Shown here piece by piece: positions 40,835-51,671 of a stretch of DNA of 64,000 bases (within the stretch, counting starts at the first letter, position 1; every line of letters starts with the position of its first letter). This DNA comes from Dipetalonema caudispina (taxonomy: Eukaryota; Nematoda; Chromadorea; Rhabditida; Onchocercidae), in contig JABVXV010000227.1 of the NCBI GenBank assembly GCA_013365325.1, positions 1 to 64,000 on the forward strand, read 5' to 3'. Below the pieces are notes generated by a model that searched no databases, was not told the DNA's origin, and saw only the letters and a program-made list of their open reading frames with translations. Made by a program: the position numbers and the translations under genes.

Positions 40835-43582
40835 TTTTAAATATAATCATTAATAAGTATGTAAAATATGCATGAATAGATGATTGTAATATATTCGTTA
40901 AGGATTTATTCTCTCTATTCAACAAAAGTAAAAAAAAGAAGAAGAATGATAATGTCTAATTGTATGATTGATTGAATAATATCATCAGCTGGTCATTATC
41001 ATAAGGAAAGCTAAGATTTTGAATTAGTACTGGACAATGGTCACATTTGTACATTCCACTTAAAATGAAGATTATAACAAGCAATCGGAATGCATAATTT
41101 CGTATGATAATGAAAAAAAAAAAAAAAAAAAAATTATTAAGTACACATTACTATTCGTAATGAAATATTTTTGAAGTACAATGAGAATTGTATTGTTAAA
41201 TCATAGTATCATAACTTAATAACTTATTAACTTAATCAGTTGTTGTCAATTTATAAACAAATTTATCGATTAATCTACTTTGATTATTTGTACAAATATT
41301 TTTACTACTTCTAGTAAATTTATAATTATTATGTTTAGTAATGATGAAGTAATTGAGGTAGTCTATATTTATTAAAAATAATAATATCAAAGATAATTTA
41401 TATCAAGTAAAGGAATATTTATTTTCCTTGTTTATTACAAGTAATTTTCTAAAATTTAACAAAAAAAAATATATATAAATTAAAAGATTGATTTGAAAAA
41501 AAAAATGGGGAAACTTATCAAAGTATGTATTTAATTGATAAAAGGTGGAATTTTTTAAAAGAATAATATGAAATATTTGTTATCTTTAAAATGATAAAAA
41601 TAATTTGATCCATCGAATAGATTAAGATAACATAACAAACAATAATCAGTAATTATCATTTTTTGCTAAGATTCTCATCTGGATGAAATTCATAAATGTT
41701 TCGGTTTTATTAGTTATGCTTTAAAAATGATTATTTAAAAGGAGAAAGGAAAGGGAATGAAATTTTATTAGGTGGTATTTGCCATATTTACTACAAAGTT
41801 TAAAATACTTTAATGAATTAGTAATGTCAAGGAAGAGGATATAGTGGAGTAGGATTTATCGAAAGTACGACAGATAAGTAGCAGAAATTGCTGAATTATT
41901 CAAAATTTCAAAATTACTGAATTACTTTTTATATTCTAAGATAAACGAAGTAAATTGCTTTTCGATGATTGAATTTAGTCATAGCTTTTGTTATATTGTT
42001 CATCCATAAACAAAAATTACAGCTCTGTTTTGAATTTTAACACTGAAATTTTTAGTTTACTCAATTTAGGTTCAGATTGATATTGAAGATAAAACATTTA
42101 GCATTCATCCCAATAGTATTTACAATTTAATAATAGATGAAATTTTCAGTTGTAAAATTCTCCTTTTATAATTGTAATGAAATTGGGCATGAAATTGACA
42201 TTGAAATTTCATTTATTAATATTTGAATTTCAATAACAATATTTACATTTGGCACAAGTTAACTTTTATAGCCATAAATGTATGATAAATTTTAAATTTA
42301 TTCACTGATAATATTTGAATAATTAGAAATGTATGAGTTAAGTGAAAGTGACAATTTTCAATTCATACTCATTTCATATTTACTTTAATGAGCCATGTCC
42401 TAAATTTTATCAAATTCATTACATTCTATACTATACTGATCAATTATTTCTAACTTCATTATAATATTCATGTTATCAATATGACATTATGGTAAAATGT
42501 AAAGGTTAAAACTTATCAGTTTTAGACAAGCATCGAATAATTAGCGAGAAATTTGAAAACTGACATCTCAAAGTTTTTGAAATTTTAAAATGAAAGCTAA
42601 CAAATGATGCATTTCCAAATATGTATGTATTGTGTGTGTGTGTATGTGTGTGTGTGTCTGTCTGTATGTCAGTGTGTTATGTAAATTATTATTATTATTA
42701 TTCGTAATAGTATATTAAAAAATTTTATGCCTGAATCCATTTATTACTCAGTTGTTAAAATTTTTTTCATAATGAAATCACTCGAAATTTAGTTGCTTAA
42801 ATTTTTCAGAATTTAATTAAATAATTCATTTACACTTATTATATACCATTGGGGAAAGTTTAAAAATGTAGAATGTATATGTATTTGTTGTTTTTGTATA
42901 CCAAATTAGCTATTGGTAGTTTGATTAATCAATCGCTCAAATGTGTTAATTGTTTGATTTGTTAATTAGCAATCGTTTCATTTATAGATCAATCACATAT
43001 GTAATTCGTTTCTCGTGTTGTTTTGCAATGTATATTTTGAAAACTTTATTGCATAATATTGAATAATATAAATAAGTTTGAAATGCAAATGATGCAAAAC
43101 GATTAAATATTTGATTAATTAAATGATATAATTATCAAAACCCAACAGAACTGTAACAATTATACTCCTGAGCTTGAAAATTTAGAATACAATAATGTAA
43201 TATATCATTTTATGAAACTACCATTAAGCTGCATAAAAATTTTCCAATTCATTAATTAGAAAAAAAAAGCAAAGAAAAAAAAAAAGGTTATAGAGCAAAA
43301 GAATGTTATGATTATAATTTGATCGAATTGTTTTTTTTTTTTTTGTTGTTGTTGAATTCCATTTCCATTCCCTAAAAATAATAACAAATTTTAGCAAAAC
43401 ATAAATATTTATTAGAGAAAAATGAAATATTTAAACTTTTTGTTGTATTTAAAAAAATTAAAAAACAAAATTTTATTCTTTATTTATATATGTAAAAAAA
43501 AAAATTTTAATTAGTAAAAAGCAGAAAAATAAAAAAGGAAAAATTAGTGAAAGAGTAAGTAAATATTACTTAACATACTAAT
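40835..43582. other. AT-rich intergenic sequence
   Basis: Contains a TG/TCTG microsatellite (about 42631-42677) and A tracts. An AATAAA on the minus strand near 43480 could serve the secreted-protein gene. No exon was recognised. Confidence 0.55.
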
Positions 43583-44173
43583 TCAAGGGGTCTTTGCTTG
43601 ATCAGTTCCAGCAGTAGCAGATATTTCTGGTTTGTCCTCTTTATGTGACTTAAGTTCTTTAGGATGACGATCGGTGACCTCATCTTTAGCAACTGTTTCA
43701 TTTTGTTGTTTTTGTTCCTCTTCAACAGTTGCTCGTACTTTCAGTAATTTCGGTTCACTTTTTTCATGCTCTTTTACTGTTTCATCGGTTTCATCATGTT
43801 GATGAGTAACATTTGCATGATCACTTATCGGTTCCTGATCACTGGTTTCGGTAACATTTACTTTATCATCTTGTGCTTCAGCTGTGACAACATCAAACGC
43901 TAGTCCCGGATCACTGGTCAATTGCTGTAAATTATCATTTATAAATTTTAAAAAACAAATCTTTTACTTTTTTTTTTCTCTTCCAAGAAAATTTATATAT
44001 ACAAAAGATTTTATTAATATGGAAGAATTTTTATATTTATTATTCCCAACTATATAGAAGTAATTTTACCATTAGTCATATGTAAATTATATTAAAAAAA
44101 AAAAAAAAAAAACAAAGCATACCGCTGTAGTGAAATGAAGTGAGAGGAAGATGAGTAGAAGTATGTATGCCAT
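43583..44173 (-). CDS. Small secreted acidic glycoprotein, 2 exons
   Basis: Exon 1 is 44173-44123 and encodes a complete signal peptide (MAYILLLIFLSLHFTTA). It ends at a GTATGC donor in phase 0. Exon 2 is 43924-43583, after a TTTACAG acceptor, and ends in TGA. The product is 130 aa. The mature part, starting near QLTSDPGLAF, is hydrophilic and highly charged (Glu, Asp, Lys, His), has no cysteine, and carries three N-glycosylation sequons (NVTE, NVTH, NETV), so it is probably extended or disordered. One intron separating the leader from the mature region is common for secreted nematode proteins. I do not recognise the family. It could be a lineage-specific excretory/secretory protein, but that is inference. 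Confidence 0.75.
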
Positions 44174-44371
44174 TGTTGATTAAATTCAAATTGATCACTA
44201 TCGTAAAGGAATGAATCTGATAAAGATTATACTAATATTAAAATGTAATTCTTTTGTGATTAATTAGATGAAAACGTTCAATAATGAATTAATTCATTTT
44301 AAAAGGTATGATCATTTGCTAATGATAATATTTCGATTAATTTGTTTCAATTTGAATATAAAGATCAAAAT

Positions 44372-44737
44372 TTAATTATAATTTTAACAAGGAAAATGGA
44401 AGGCTATATGTTAAAGCTAAAATAAACGGTGTATTTTGTCTGGAAGAAGTTTGGTAAGAGTACAAAGATGTGTTATTGGGGAAGTGCTCGTGAAAGGAGG
44501 TCAACTGATAAGTGGAACACTCAACCGAATGACCCTTCGTCGTTTGTTGCAAGTGAAGGAAATCCCACTGATGTTCGTTGTATTGGCATAAGCAAAGGGC
44601 ATTCGCCCACTGACCGATTCAATATCAAACTCCGCCTATGTTATTACCATTGTCCAAAATATTCGATGATATATGACAATAATGCCCGGGAAGTTCATAC
44701 GGGCAAACAATAATGCCCGGGAAGTTGACAGAGACAA
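44372..44737 (-). pseudogene. Fossil coding island with a GPS-like signature
   Basis: This island is much richer in GC than its surroundings. One minus-strand frame stays protein-like throughout and is broken only by two TGA codons (44627-44625 and 44621-44619) before a TAA near 44372. After the stops it reads IGQWANALCLCQYNEHQW and later ECSTYQLTSF. A Trp followed about 20 residues later by C-s-t-x-x-L-T-S-F resembles the GPS/GAIN cleavage motif of adhesion GPCR and polycystin-1-type proteins, and it is followed by a hydrophobic segment (FILALTYSLPFSLL), as in those families. The plus strand also has a 94-codon open frame (44429-44713) of less natural composition. No flanking exons were found, so a decayed exon or duplicated fragment is the favoured reading. 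Confidence 0.3.
44676..44737. repeat. 31-bp tandem duplication
   Basis: Two adjacent 31-bp copies (44676-44706 and 44707-44737) share ACAATAATGCCCGGGAAGTT exactly and differ in the last 11 bases. Each contains a CCCGGG core that is rare in this AT-rich DNA. The duplication marks the edge of the GC-rich island. Confidence 0.9.
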
Positions 44738-45860
44738 ACAAAATATTTGATATTATGAATGGATGTATAATTTGTTGTCTTGACTTAGCCAAATTTAAAT
44801 ATAATGGCTAATAAATGGGACAATAGGAGATTGCTAAGATTTATTGAAATATTTGAATAATTGAATGAATTATAAGTGCAAATTTTTTGATAATTGATTG
44901 GAAATTTTACAAACAAACAATTTAAATATTTATTATTCTAATAAATTTTCAAGCAAACTTTTCAAAAAAAACGAAATAAATTTCGCAAAAAGGAATTTAA
45001 ATTGCAATTATGTTAAGATATTTAAACTGAATTTGTCATAAATTGAATTAATTACTTTGCGTATTAATTTCTATCCTAATTACATTCATTATTATCGCAA
45101 AATAAAATAGAATGATCATGCAAACAACATCCAAACATATTCAATCTATCATTTGGAATTTAGAATTTGTATAAGTTTAGAAAACTCAAAATTTCAAAGG
45201 TAATACAAAGATAGAAACTGAGAGAAACTCATATTTGGACTATTTCAATTTACTATTAAAATTTTTTGCGAAGTTTTTTTAAATTATTAAGTATAAATTA
45301 TTTTATTTCATTTATTTATTGCTCAATTAATTTGTTCAATTTTTGGTATATTTAATCAGAATGTTAATTTTAATATATGAAATATTCATTAATTGATATA
45401 ATTATCAGTACAGTTATTTAAGGTATATTTTCTTTTATCATTATCAACAATCATAATTGAGATATTCTCCTTTAAACTGATAACATCTGATACTTGTTAA
45501 GAGAAATTTTAATGCCTATATTTGATGATCTACAAAAAAAAAAAAAAAAAAAAAGCTTTTAAATCTTTCCCACTTTATTGATTGATTAATTATGTCAAGT
45601 TTGAATATGATCTCTTATTTATCAGATTCGTCTACAAATTTCTTTAATATCTTTCTTATCTTATCAAGCATTTATATTTTTGAAAAAATTCCATCTGAAA
45701 ATCCTTTATTGTATAAGATCAAAAATTTCCTGTTCAGCCAATCAATCGGTTGTCCATTAAATCGATCAATCAATCATTCATTTTTAATGAAAAAAAAAAA
45801 AATTTCTGTTAAATTAAATTTTTCATCCATTTAAATTATTAAAAGTCATGTGCGTTCAGA
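44738..45860. other. AT-rich intergenic sequence
   Basis: An open frame of 80 codons at 45592-45834 (+) is Ser/Ile/Asn/Phe-rich, ends in a poly-Lys run and lacks splice or family support. I do not call it a gene. Confidence 0.5.
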
Positions 45861-45933
45861 GCCCGGTTAGCTCAGTCGGTAGAGCACCAGACTCTTAATC
45901 TGGCTGTCGCGGGTTCGAGCCCCGCACCGGGCT
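45861..45933 (+). tRNA. tRNA-Lys(CTT)
   Basis: A 73-nt cloverleaf with a 7-bp acceptor stem (GCCCGGT with ACCGGGC), D stem GCTC/GAGC, anticodon stem CCAGA/TCTGG with loop CTCTTAA (anticodon CTT, 45894-45896), and T stem GCGGG/CCCGC with loop TTCGAGC. Box A (TAGCTCAGTCGG) and box B (GGTTCGAGCCC) promoters are intact, and a TTTT terminator lies about 20 nt downstream. There is no intron and no encoded CCA, as expected for a eukaryotic nuclear tRNA. The base after the acceptor stem is T, whereas eukaryotic tRNA-Lys normally has G as discriminator. Confidence 0.97.
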
Positions 45934-45996
45934 TCCTCTTCGTATGACATCCACCTTTTGCAAAAAAATCTTTAATATACTTTAGATTTATACTAT

Positions 45997-46097
45997 TTAC
46001 ACAACTTCAACTACTTGATGTTTATCAATGATTCTTATCACTTCCTTATCACATCTTTGATAAATCTTAGCACGAAGAATTAAGTGTGGTAAAAGAT
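45997..46097 (-). CDS. Candidate terminal exon, unknown protein
   Basis: On the minus strand a strong TTTCCACAG acceptor is followed, in phase 1, by 32 complete codons ending in TAA at 45999-45997. The peptide (LLPHLILRAKIYQRCDKEVI, then a tail ending VVEVV) has codon and residue use typical of coding sequence. It ends about 60 bp from the tRNA-Lys gene. No matching upstream exon was found between 46,100 and 48,000, although a short signal-peptide-like frame lies at 47766-47632 on the same strand. The family is unknown. It could also be a lone fossil exon. Confidence 0.3.
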
Positions 46098-47631
46098 CTG
46101 TGGAAACAGTAATTTAATCATTTCTACCATCTATATGAATACTTTTGATATTAAGAAAGAAATATAAAGGTCATCAGAATTGTTTGAACGAAAAGATTTT
46201 ACTATTGGCGATGTTGGAAACTGATAAAGGTCAACTGATAGATATCGCACAATTTGATTGTACAGAATGATTTGACTGATTGTCGATAATGTTTAATATC
46301 TCAAGGACAATCCATATCCGTCTTATTTTTAATAGTACAAAAAAAAAAAAAAAAAAAAAAAGAAAAAAAGAAAAAAAATGTCATTAATTCTTTTCCATTC
46401 ATCTTTTTGCATTTCGATAGTTAAAAATTTGCAGAAATGTAAGACGAAAAAACACAAAAAAATTTGATTACAAATTTCTTTCGCAACAATTTTTTATAAG
46501 TTAATAATGAAAAAATTTGAAAATTTTCAAATGATTTCTCAAATTTCTTAATTAGATTAAATTCTATAATGGCTACTTATTGATGATGAAATGATAAAAG
46601 TGCAAATTTGTTTATCAATCTTATAACAGAATTAAAATGTATTGTAAATTAATTTTTAGGTAGGTATACATCAAATTTATAGAATATTTTTGTTGAACAG
46701 TGTTGTGATTTTTTTTTTTCTTCCCTTAGCTTACCTTTGCTATATTTGAAATTAATACTTTCATATATTAAATGCTTTATTTAAAATTAATTTCTACCAT
46801 ACAATGATAATAACATCGATAAAATCAGAATAATATTTTCATTAAGACAATTGATAGTAGTAACAGTATCGTTTGCGAAATGACCCTAATTTTTTGAAAC
46901 TAAATTAGTAAAATCTTAACTTATGCTATAAACTATTTTGCGTAAAATGCTTACTTTCCAATGGATAACGATATTTCTAGAGATCTTTAAAGTCTTTCCG
47001 ATTAATTAGCTTATCCATGTTACCTATAAGCTAACTGAAATTAATTAACTGAATCAATTGTAAGCAACTAAAAGATTTTTCCAAATAAACAATCTTACCT
47101 ATCCTAAAACCTATAATTTGTTTGCATTGAAATTCATGATATTTGCAATCATATTTCCCTCTAATAGAAAAAATAATTTGAGTTCATAATTTTCATTATT
47201 TCACAGTTCAGTAAATTCTACAATAATATTTATTATTAAATGTTCAGGTCTTATAGTTAGTTAAGCTAATTTAAAATTGACAATATAATTACAAAGTTAG
47301 TCGTTGTTCAACATTCTATCTTGACAGATCCAATCTTGATAAACAACCTAACTTATAGCCTAATGTATAGACCGTTTTAGGATAACTTGCCTGTTGTTTT
47401 CACATATCTATTAGGATTATTAACATCTAGTAACAGTCTTTAACCGGAAAAGTAATAGCATTATGAAACATTTGAAAAATGCAAATTTTTACCGAGTTGA
47501 TCTCGAATCAGAATACTATTTTATTGATATCTATACGGTTATATTTAAATTAGTGACCAGACAACTGGTCACTGCTTCAAAGTACTAAATTTCAATGTTA
47601 ATCTGTTACCTTCCATTCTCTAGTAACTAAT
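46098..47631. other. Intergenic or intronic sequence
   Basis: Contains an A tract (46340-46378) and moderately complex AT-rich DNA. A 9-bp inverted repeat AGTGACCAG/CTGGTCACT lies near 47551-47572. It could be intronic to a minus-strand gene ending at 45997, which is unproven. Confidence 0.4.
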
Positions 47632-47766
47632 TTATCCGGTTGCCATAGTCACTATCATTATTATTTCCGGTAAATCAGATTCTATTGAGATGTTACTGCT
47701 ATAGATGGAACTACGCTGTTGCGGATAATATAAGATGTCGTATGCCAAGAGAAAAATAAATAGCAT
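47632..47766 (-). CDS. Short signal-peptide-like frame (weak)
   Basis: On the minus strand an ATG at 47766 starts a 44-codon frame beginning MLFIFLLAYDILYYPQQR and ending in TAA. The composition is natural and includes a hydrophobic leader. It may be a first exon using a GTGACT donor, or a chance frame. It is not linked to any other exon. Confidence 0.15.
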   Translation of the reverse strand: MLFIFLLAYDILYYPQQRSSIYSSNISIESDLPEIIMIVTMATG

Positions 47767-48042
47767 ATTTGATGATAGTAGCTATTAACCTTTGACCTGA
47801 TACATACAGACACATACATACACATATGTTTAGCATTATTATTTATGTATGCGTATCATATTATTCATTTTTCATCAATGTGTTTGATCAGTTATTTTTT
47901 CCCTCTTCTGTTTGTATATTTTTAATCTAAAATCGATGATTTGCCAATTTTATCAAATTTATTTCCTAATTTTATTAAAATTTAAGCAATATACAACAAT
48001 TAGTTTGGCATTGATCAAATCATATCTTCTTTTTTTTTCTCT

Positions 48043-48054
48043 CCCCCCCCCCCC
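48043..48054. repeat. C12 homopolymer after the REEP stop
   Basis: Twelve consecutive C on the plus strand (G12 in the transcript sense) begin 5 nt after the REEP stop codon. It is the only long C/G run I saw among dozens of A/T runs. Confidence 0.95.
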
Positions 48055-48059
48055 ACAAT

Positions 48060-49318
48060 TTATCCTTTAATTTTATTATGCCTATTATATTCATTTAAAT
48101 TATGGAATAATTGATGATTATTTTTTAATTCATAAAATTGCTTCCTCTCATAATCATTAATGAAATTATCAATTGCTGAAATTGTTGGATTGACAATTTT
48201 GTAGAATAACATTTGTGTACCATTATTATTGGGAATATAAAGATAAAGTAAGAATGCTGCCTGAAATGATGAAATATAAATATATTATGATAGCAATTAA
48301 TGAATAAAATTTGACGAAGAAATTTGTAAAATTTTTTTTATTGCATATATTGGAACTATCCTTACTACTATCCGTAATTTTTATTCATTTTATAAAATTA
48401 TATCTACGCAATATTTTTCGTTATATTTTTTGAATATAAAAATAAATAGATGAATAATTTGAATAAAAATTTAAATCTTTTTTTTTTTGAATAATTTGAA
48501 CAAAAATTTAAATCTTTTTTTTTTTTGAATAATTTGAACAAAAATTTAAATCTTTCTTTATCCAAATAATTTTCACCTTAAATAACCAATATGTTGGAAG
48601 AGAATTTGTAATTATCGATGCCATAGAATCAGCTATAGAAAATGTTGCAAAAACTGTCCAATACATTAACCATTGTGTATCATCTTCTTTATTTGGTGTT
48701 CGAATTGCCTAAATTTGAATTTTTTTTCTTAATTTTTAATTTTCTACTTTTTCCTTTTTTTTTTTTTTAATTTTAGACAATATATAAAAACTTCTTGAGT
48801 TAATTAAAACAATTCATTTTTTTTTTCTTGAAATTTAAATTTTAAAAAATTTACTTTAACAGATGCATAAGCAGGATAAGCAAATCCAAAGATGTTACAA
48901 ATTAATTCAGCAAAACATCCAAGTAATAGGTAAAAAATCAATAGAATTAAAATTACATATACCAACTAAAAAAAGAAATTTACATAGTAAAAGTATGCAT
49001 TTATCAATCTTAATGAATTGTAAATAAAATATTCAATAAATAATTTTGAAATACTTTTAAATATACTTTATAAGTAGTATAAAAAAAAATTAGCACAAAA
49101 GGTTAAATGTCAAAAACAATAATCACCTGTTCTTGATTGATTTTTAATTCGATTGGTGAAAGTAAATTATTCAAATTTCCATAACGTTTATTGTATAGGA
49201 ATGTAAATAATTGTGGTTTATGTGTTACACCATGAAAGATACGTTCTGATCCACTTAAATCTCTCTCTTCCAAACTTACATTTGATAATGTTCTATTAGC
49301 TTCAATAACAGTTGCCAT
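48060..49318 (-). CDS. REEP5/Yop1-family ER membrane protein, 4 exons
   Basis: Exons on the minus strand: 49318-49127, 48965-48855, 48708-48577 and 48260-48060 (TAA). All are in phase 0 with consensus donors (CAG|GTGATT, AAA|GTAAAT, AAG|GTGAAA) and TTTAG/TTTCAG acceptors. The protein is 211 aa, close to family length. Residues about 65-88 form the first hydrophobic segment (LVYVILILLIFYLLLG). The diagnostic TB2/DP1/HVA22 signature YPAYASVK lies at 94-101, followed by AIRTPNKEDDTQWLMYW and the second hairpin ending at LPTYWLFK. The C-terminal part (146-211) holds LYIPNNNGTQ and a charged helix, as in REEP5/6. The family bends tubular ER through intramembrane hairpins and interacts with reticulons and atlastin. 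The N-terminal 64 residues, with two sequons, match REEP5/6 better than REEP1-4. A CTGATTAAAG sequence directly precedes the ATG and could accept a spliced leader. Confidence 0.93.
48452..48560. repeat. 37-38 bp repeat, 3 copies, in REEP intron 3
   Basis: The unit GAATAATTTGAACAAAAATT plus a T tract starts at 48452, 48489 and 48527. It lies in the third intron, just before the exon 3 donor on the plus-strand map. Confidence 0.9.
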
Positions 49319-50262
49319 CTTTAATCAGAAATTTTATTGATTATTTCACTTATCGATTATTTCACTTTTATCTCATTATAGTGACTTTTGCATATTTGTT
49401 AAGCAAACATAAAGAAAGCACAATAATTTACAATTCATAATATTAATTTAAATCTGTTTTGTGTAATTATTATCAAAAATTTAGGAATTTTTAGGTAAAT
49501 TTGTTTCGCATTAATTACAATAGATAATCAATGAAACCTGGTTGATTCTCGTAAATCAGTAGTCGTTGTTTTAATTAATCAATGCAAGCAACTTATTAGT
49601 AATAGATCAGATGAAATAGAAAAAGAACACATTTATAATAAAACGTAAGCTTATATACTATATTTTTTTTTTTATGGTGCCGATAAATTTGCATAAAAAT
49701 TTAAATTAAAATGATTGTAATCTTATAGTTAGCTACCAATAAAATGGTCTTTTTTTTGGTAATGGCAAGCAATAAACTCTCAAATTCATGCTTCATTTTT
49801 AAATATTATCAGGAGTATTAAATCTATTTTATAATTATTGTTATCATTTTCATTGCTTTTACTATTATTAATATTAACATTATTGCTAATCCATACTATT
49901 GTTTTATCACCGTTTATTGTCATAAACAAATTATAAACATTTGAAATCACTATCAATCTGCTAAATTGCACAAATTGATAATATTATGATGTTTACATAA
50001 TCATAGTACCATATTATGTCAAATGATTATTAGCTACGGTTTCATTTTTCTAATAGTGATTTTTCCTGTACTAATTGTTTTAATTTGAATGAAAAAAAAA
50101 AAAAAGGAAAAAAAAAAAGCTCCTTGATACCTTAATTGGTAATATCAACCTATATATATATATGTATATATATCAACCGTATATCAACCTATCTACACAA
50201 TATACTTCAATAAAATGTAAGATTTACACTTCCAGTCATCTTCATAAAATGATATTGATCGT
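49319..50262. other. AT-rich intergenic sequence
   Basis: Upstream region of the REEP gene. Contains a small TATATATATATG tract (50153-50168), and no exon was recognised. Confidence 0.5.
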
Positions 50263-50298
50263 GGTAAAATGTTATTATCTTGATAATAACATTTTACC
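50263..50298. repeat. Perfect palindrome, 17-bp arms, TT loop
   Basis: GGTAAAATGTTATTATC (50263-50279) and its exact reverse complement (50282-50298) are separated by two T. It has the same architecture as the palindrome at 30583. Confidence 0.95.
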
Positions 50299-50501
50299 GT
50301 TTTTTAAAAAATTACTTGACCTAAATATATGTAAATTAATGAGAAGCAGATAAACAAAAATGTTAAAATACAAATGAATCTAACACACACATACAACATA
50401 ATACGGTATAATTTTACAAAACAGTAAAATGAACATGAAAAAAAACAAAACAAAACAAGAGAGACAAAAGTAATCTGTAGAAAATTTCACTTTTTCAAAA
50501 G

Positions 50502-51671
50502 ATGACTGAAATGTTGGCAATGTCGATAATGTATAAAACTAAATATGAGAATAAGAAAATCATTCTTGACTTCAAATTTTTCGAATGAAGTATAAAAAAG
50601 GAAGAATTTCGATACTATAAAACAAAAAGAAAGCAGTTGAAACCGTGCTGTCTGCTCCTGAACAGGTAATTAAACATGAATTCTTGAAAAGTTATCATGT
50701 ATAACCGACTTTTGTAGACAGTGTCAGCGTAGCAGTCCAAATAGCGTTATTAGATGGCAGTTAATTTATCAAATATATAAACATCACACATTTTGAAATA
50801 GTGAATACAAATGACAGAGATGAAGAAAAGAAAATGAAAAAAAAAAGAAAAAACACAGCCCAGGACAGATTAGTCCAGAATCGGTAATATCGAACAGCCA
50901 CTCATCAAGTTCTCACTATTTTGTTCAATATGGCCTAATTGTTAAAGTAGACGGTTCAGCTGACCGACAAAAACCTCCTACTTCGCTTTTTGATGTTAGT
51001 GAATGTACGCAGCTATCCATAAATGGAGAAACATGAAAAGTAAGTGAAAGTTCCCTTATCGTGAGAACAGTAAATTACTATAATTTTGAGATTGCAGCTA
51101 GTGAAGGAAAAAAATCAAAGTTACGTGAAGATGCCTTAATGCTACAAATATAATATGTATTTGAAGATTTCGTGACCTATATGAATGAAGAATGCTTTGG
51201 CTTCACCATATATGTAGTCCTAACAGAACATGATTTTGCAAGATTTTTTATTAAAAATTGAGAAATATCTCATAATTGTATGGAAAGTACGAAGCGTTTG
51301 ATAATTTCTAATAACTGATGAGCTGTTTTGCTTCAGTATGTTAGTTTCATCTTATTCCTATCTCTATTATCACTAAAAATTTCCAACATTTTAAATGCTT
51401 TAGATAAAAACATATGCATTAATATAAAGCTGCAACACTGAGATGACATAATTCCTGAATTAAAAACCGTGGAAAGCAACAAAAATGTCGAGGGCAAAGT
51501 GATTCAATTAGTCCTAACTATCCTTTGTGAAAGCTGAAAATCGCTATACGTGCAAGAAATTGCTGAGGCCACGGCTCAAACAAACGATATCATGAATGAT
51601 AAATCAAATTCGCTTGTGACAAAACCAAAAATATACTATACATCACTATCAGTGGTTCTGCCACAGAATTA
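50502..51671 (+). pseudogene. Decayed coding region of unknown family
   Basis: This tract is less AT-rich than intergenic DNA. From about 50857 to 51671 one plus-strand frame reads as natural protein (for example SHYFVQYGLIVKVDGSADRQ and EATAQTNDIMNDKSN) and is interrupted by TGA at 51034, 51259, 51316, 51319, 51439 and 51535 and by one TAA at 51151, with no TAG. The frame stays open antisense over the last exon of the next gene. Upstream, an ATG at 50502 opens a protein-like segment in another frame, and a third frame looks coding around 50640-50850, so at least two frameshifts would be needed, one within the A run at 50837-50846. A GTAAGTG...ATTGCAG pair (58 nt, near 51039-51096) could be an intron but does not remove the first stop. 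An old single-copy pseudogene is the simplest reading. The family was not recognised. Confidence 0.4.

Noticed and set aside
40605..40925. 106-codon minus-strand frame rich in His, Cys and Leu
   Set aside because: Explained by the degenerate GCATGCAACATG repeat and by A tracts.
44429..44713. 94-codon plus-strand open frame in the GC-rich island
   Set aside because: Residue order looks less natural than the minus-strand frame, and there is no start context or family match. Treated as a shadow of the fossil frame.
50502..51671. Use of a non-standard code (TGA read as an amino acid) in the decayed region
   Set aside because: Neighbouring intact genes use TGA as a stop (for example at 51672 and 19777), a TAA also interrupts the frame, and frameshifts are present.
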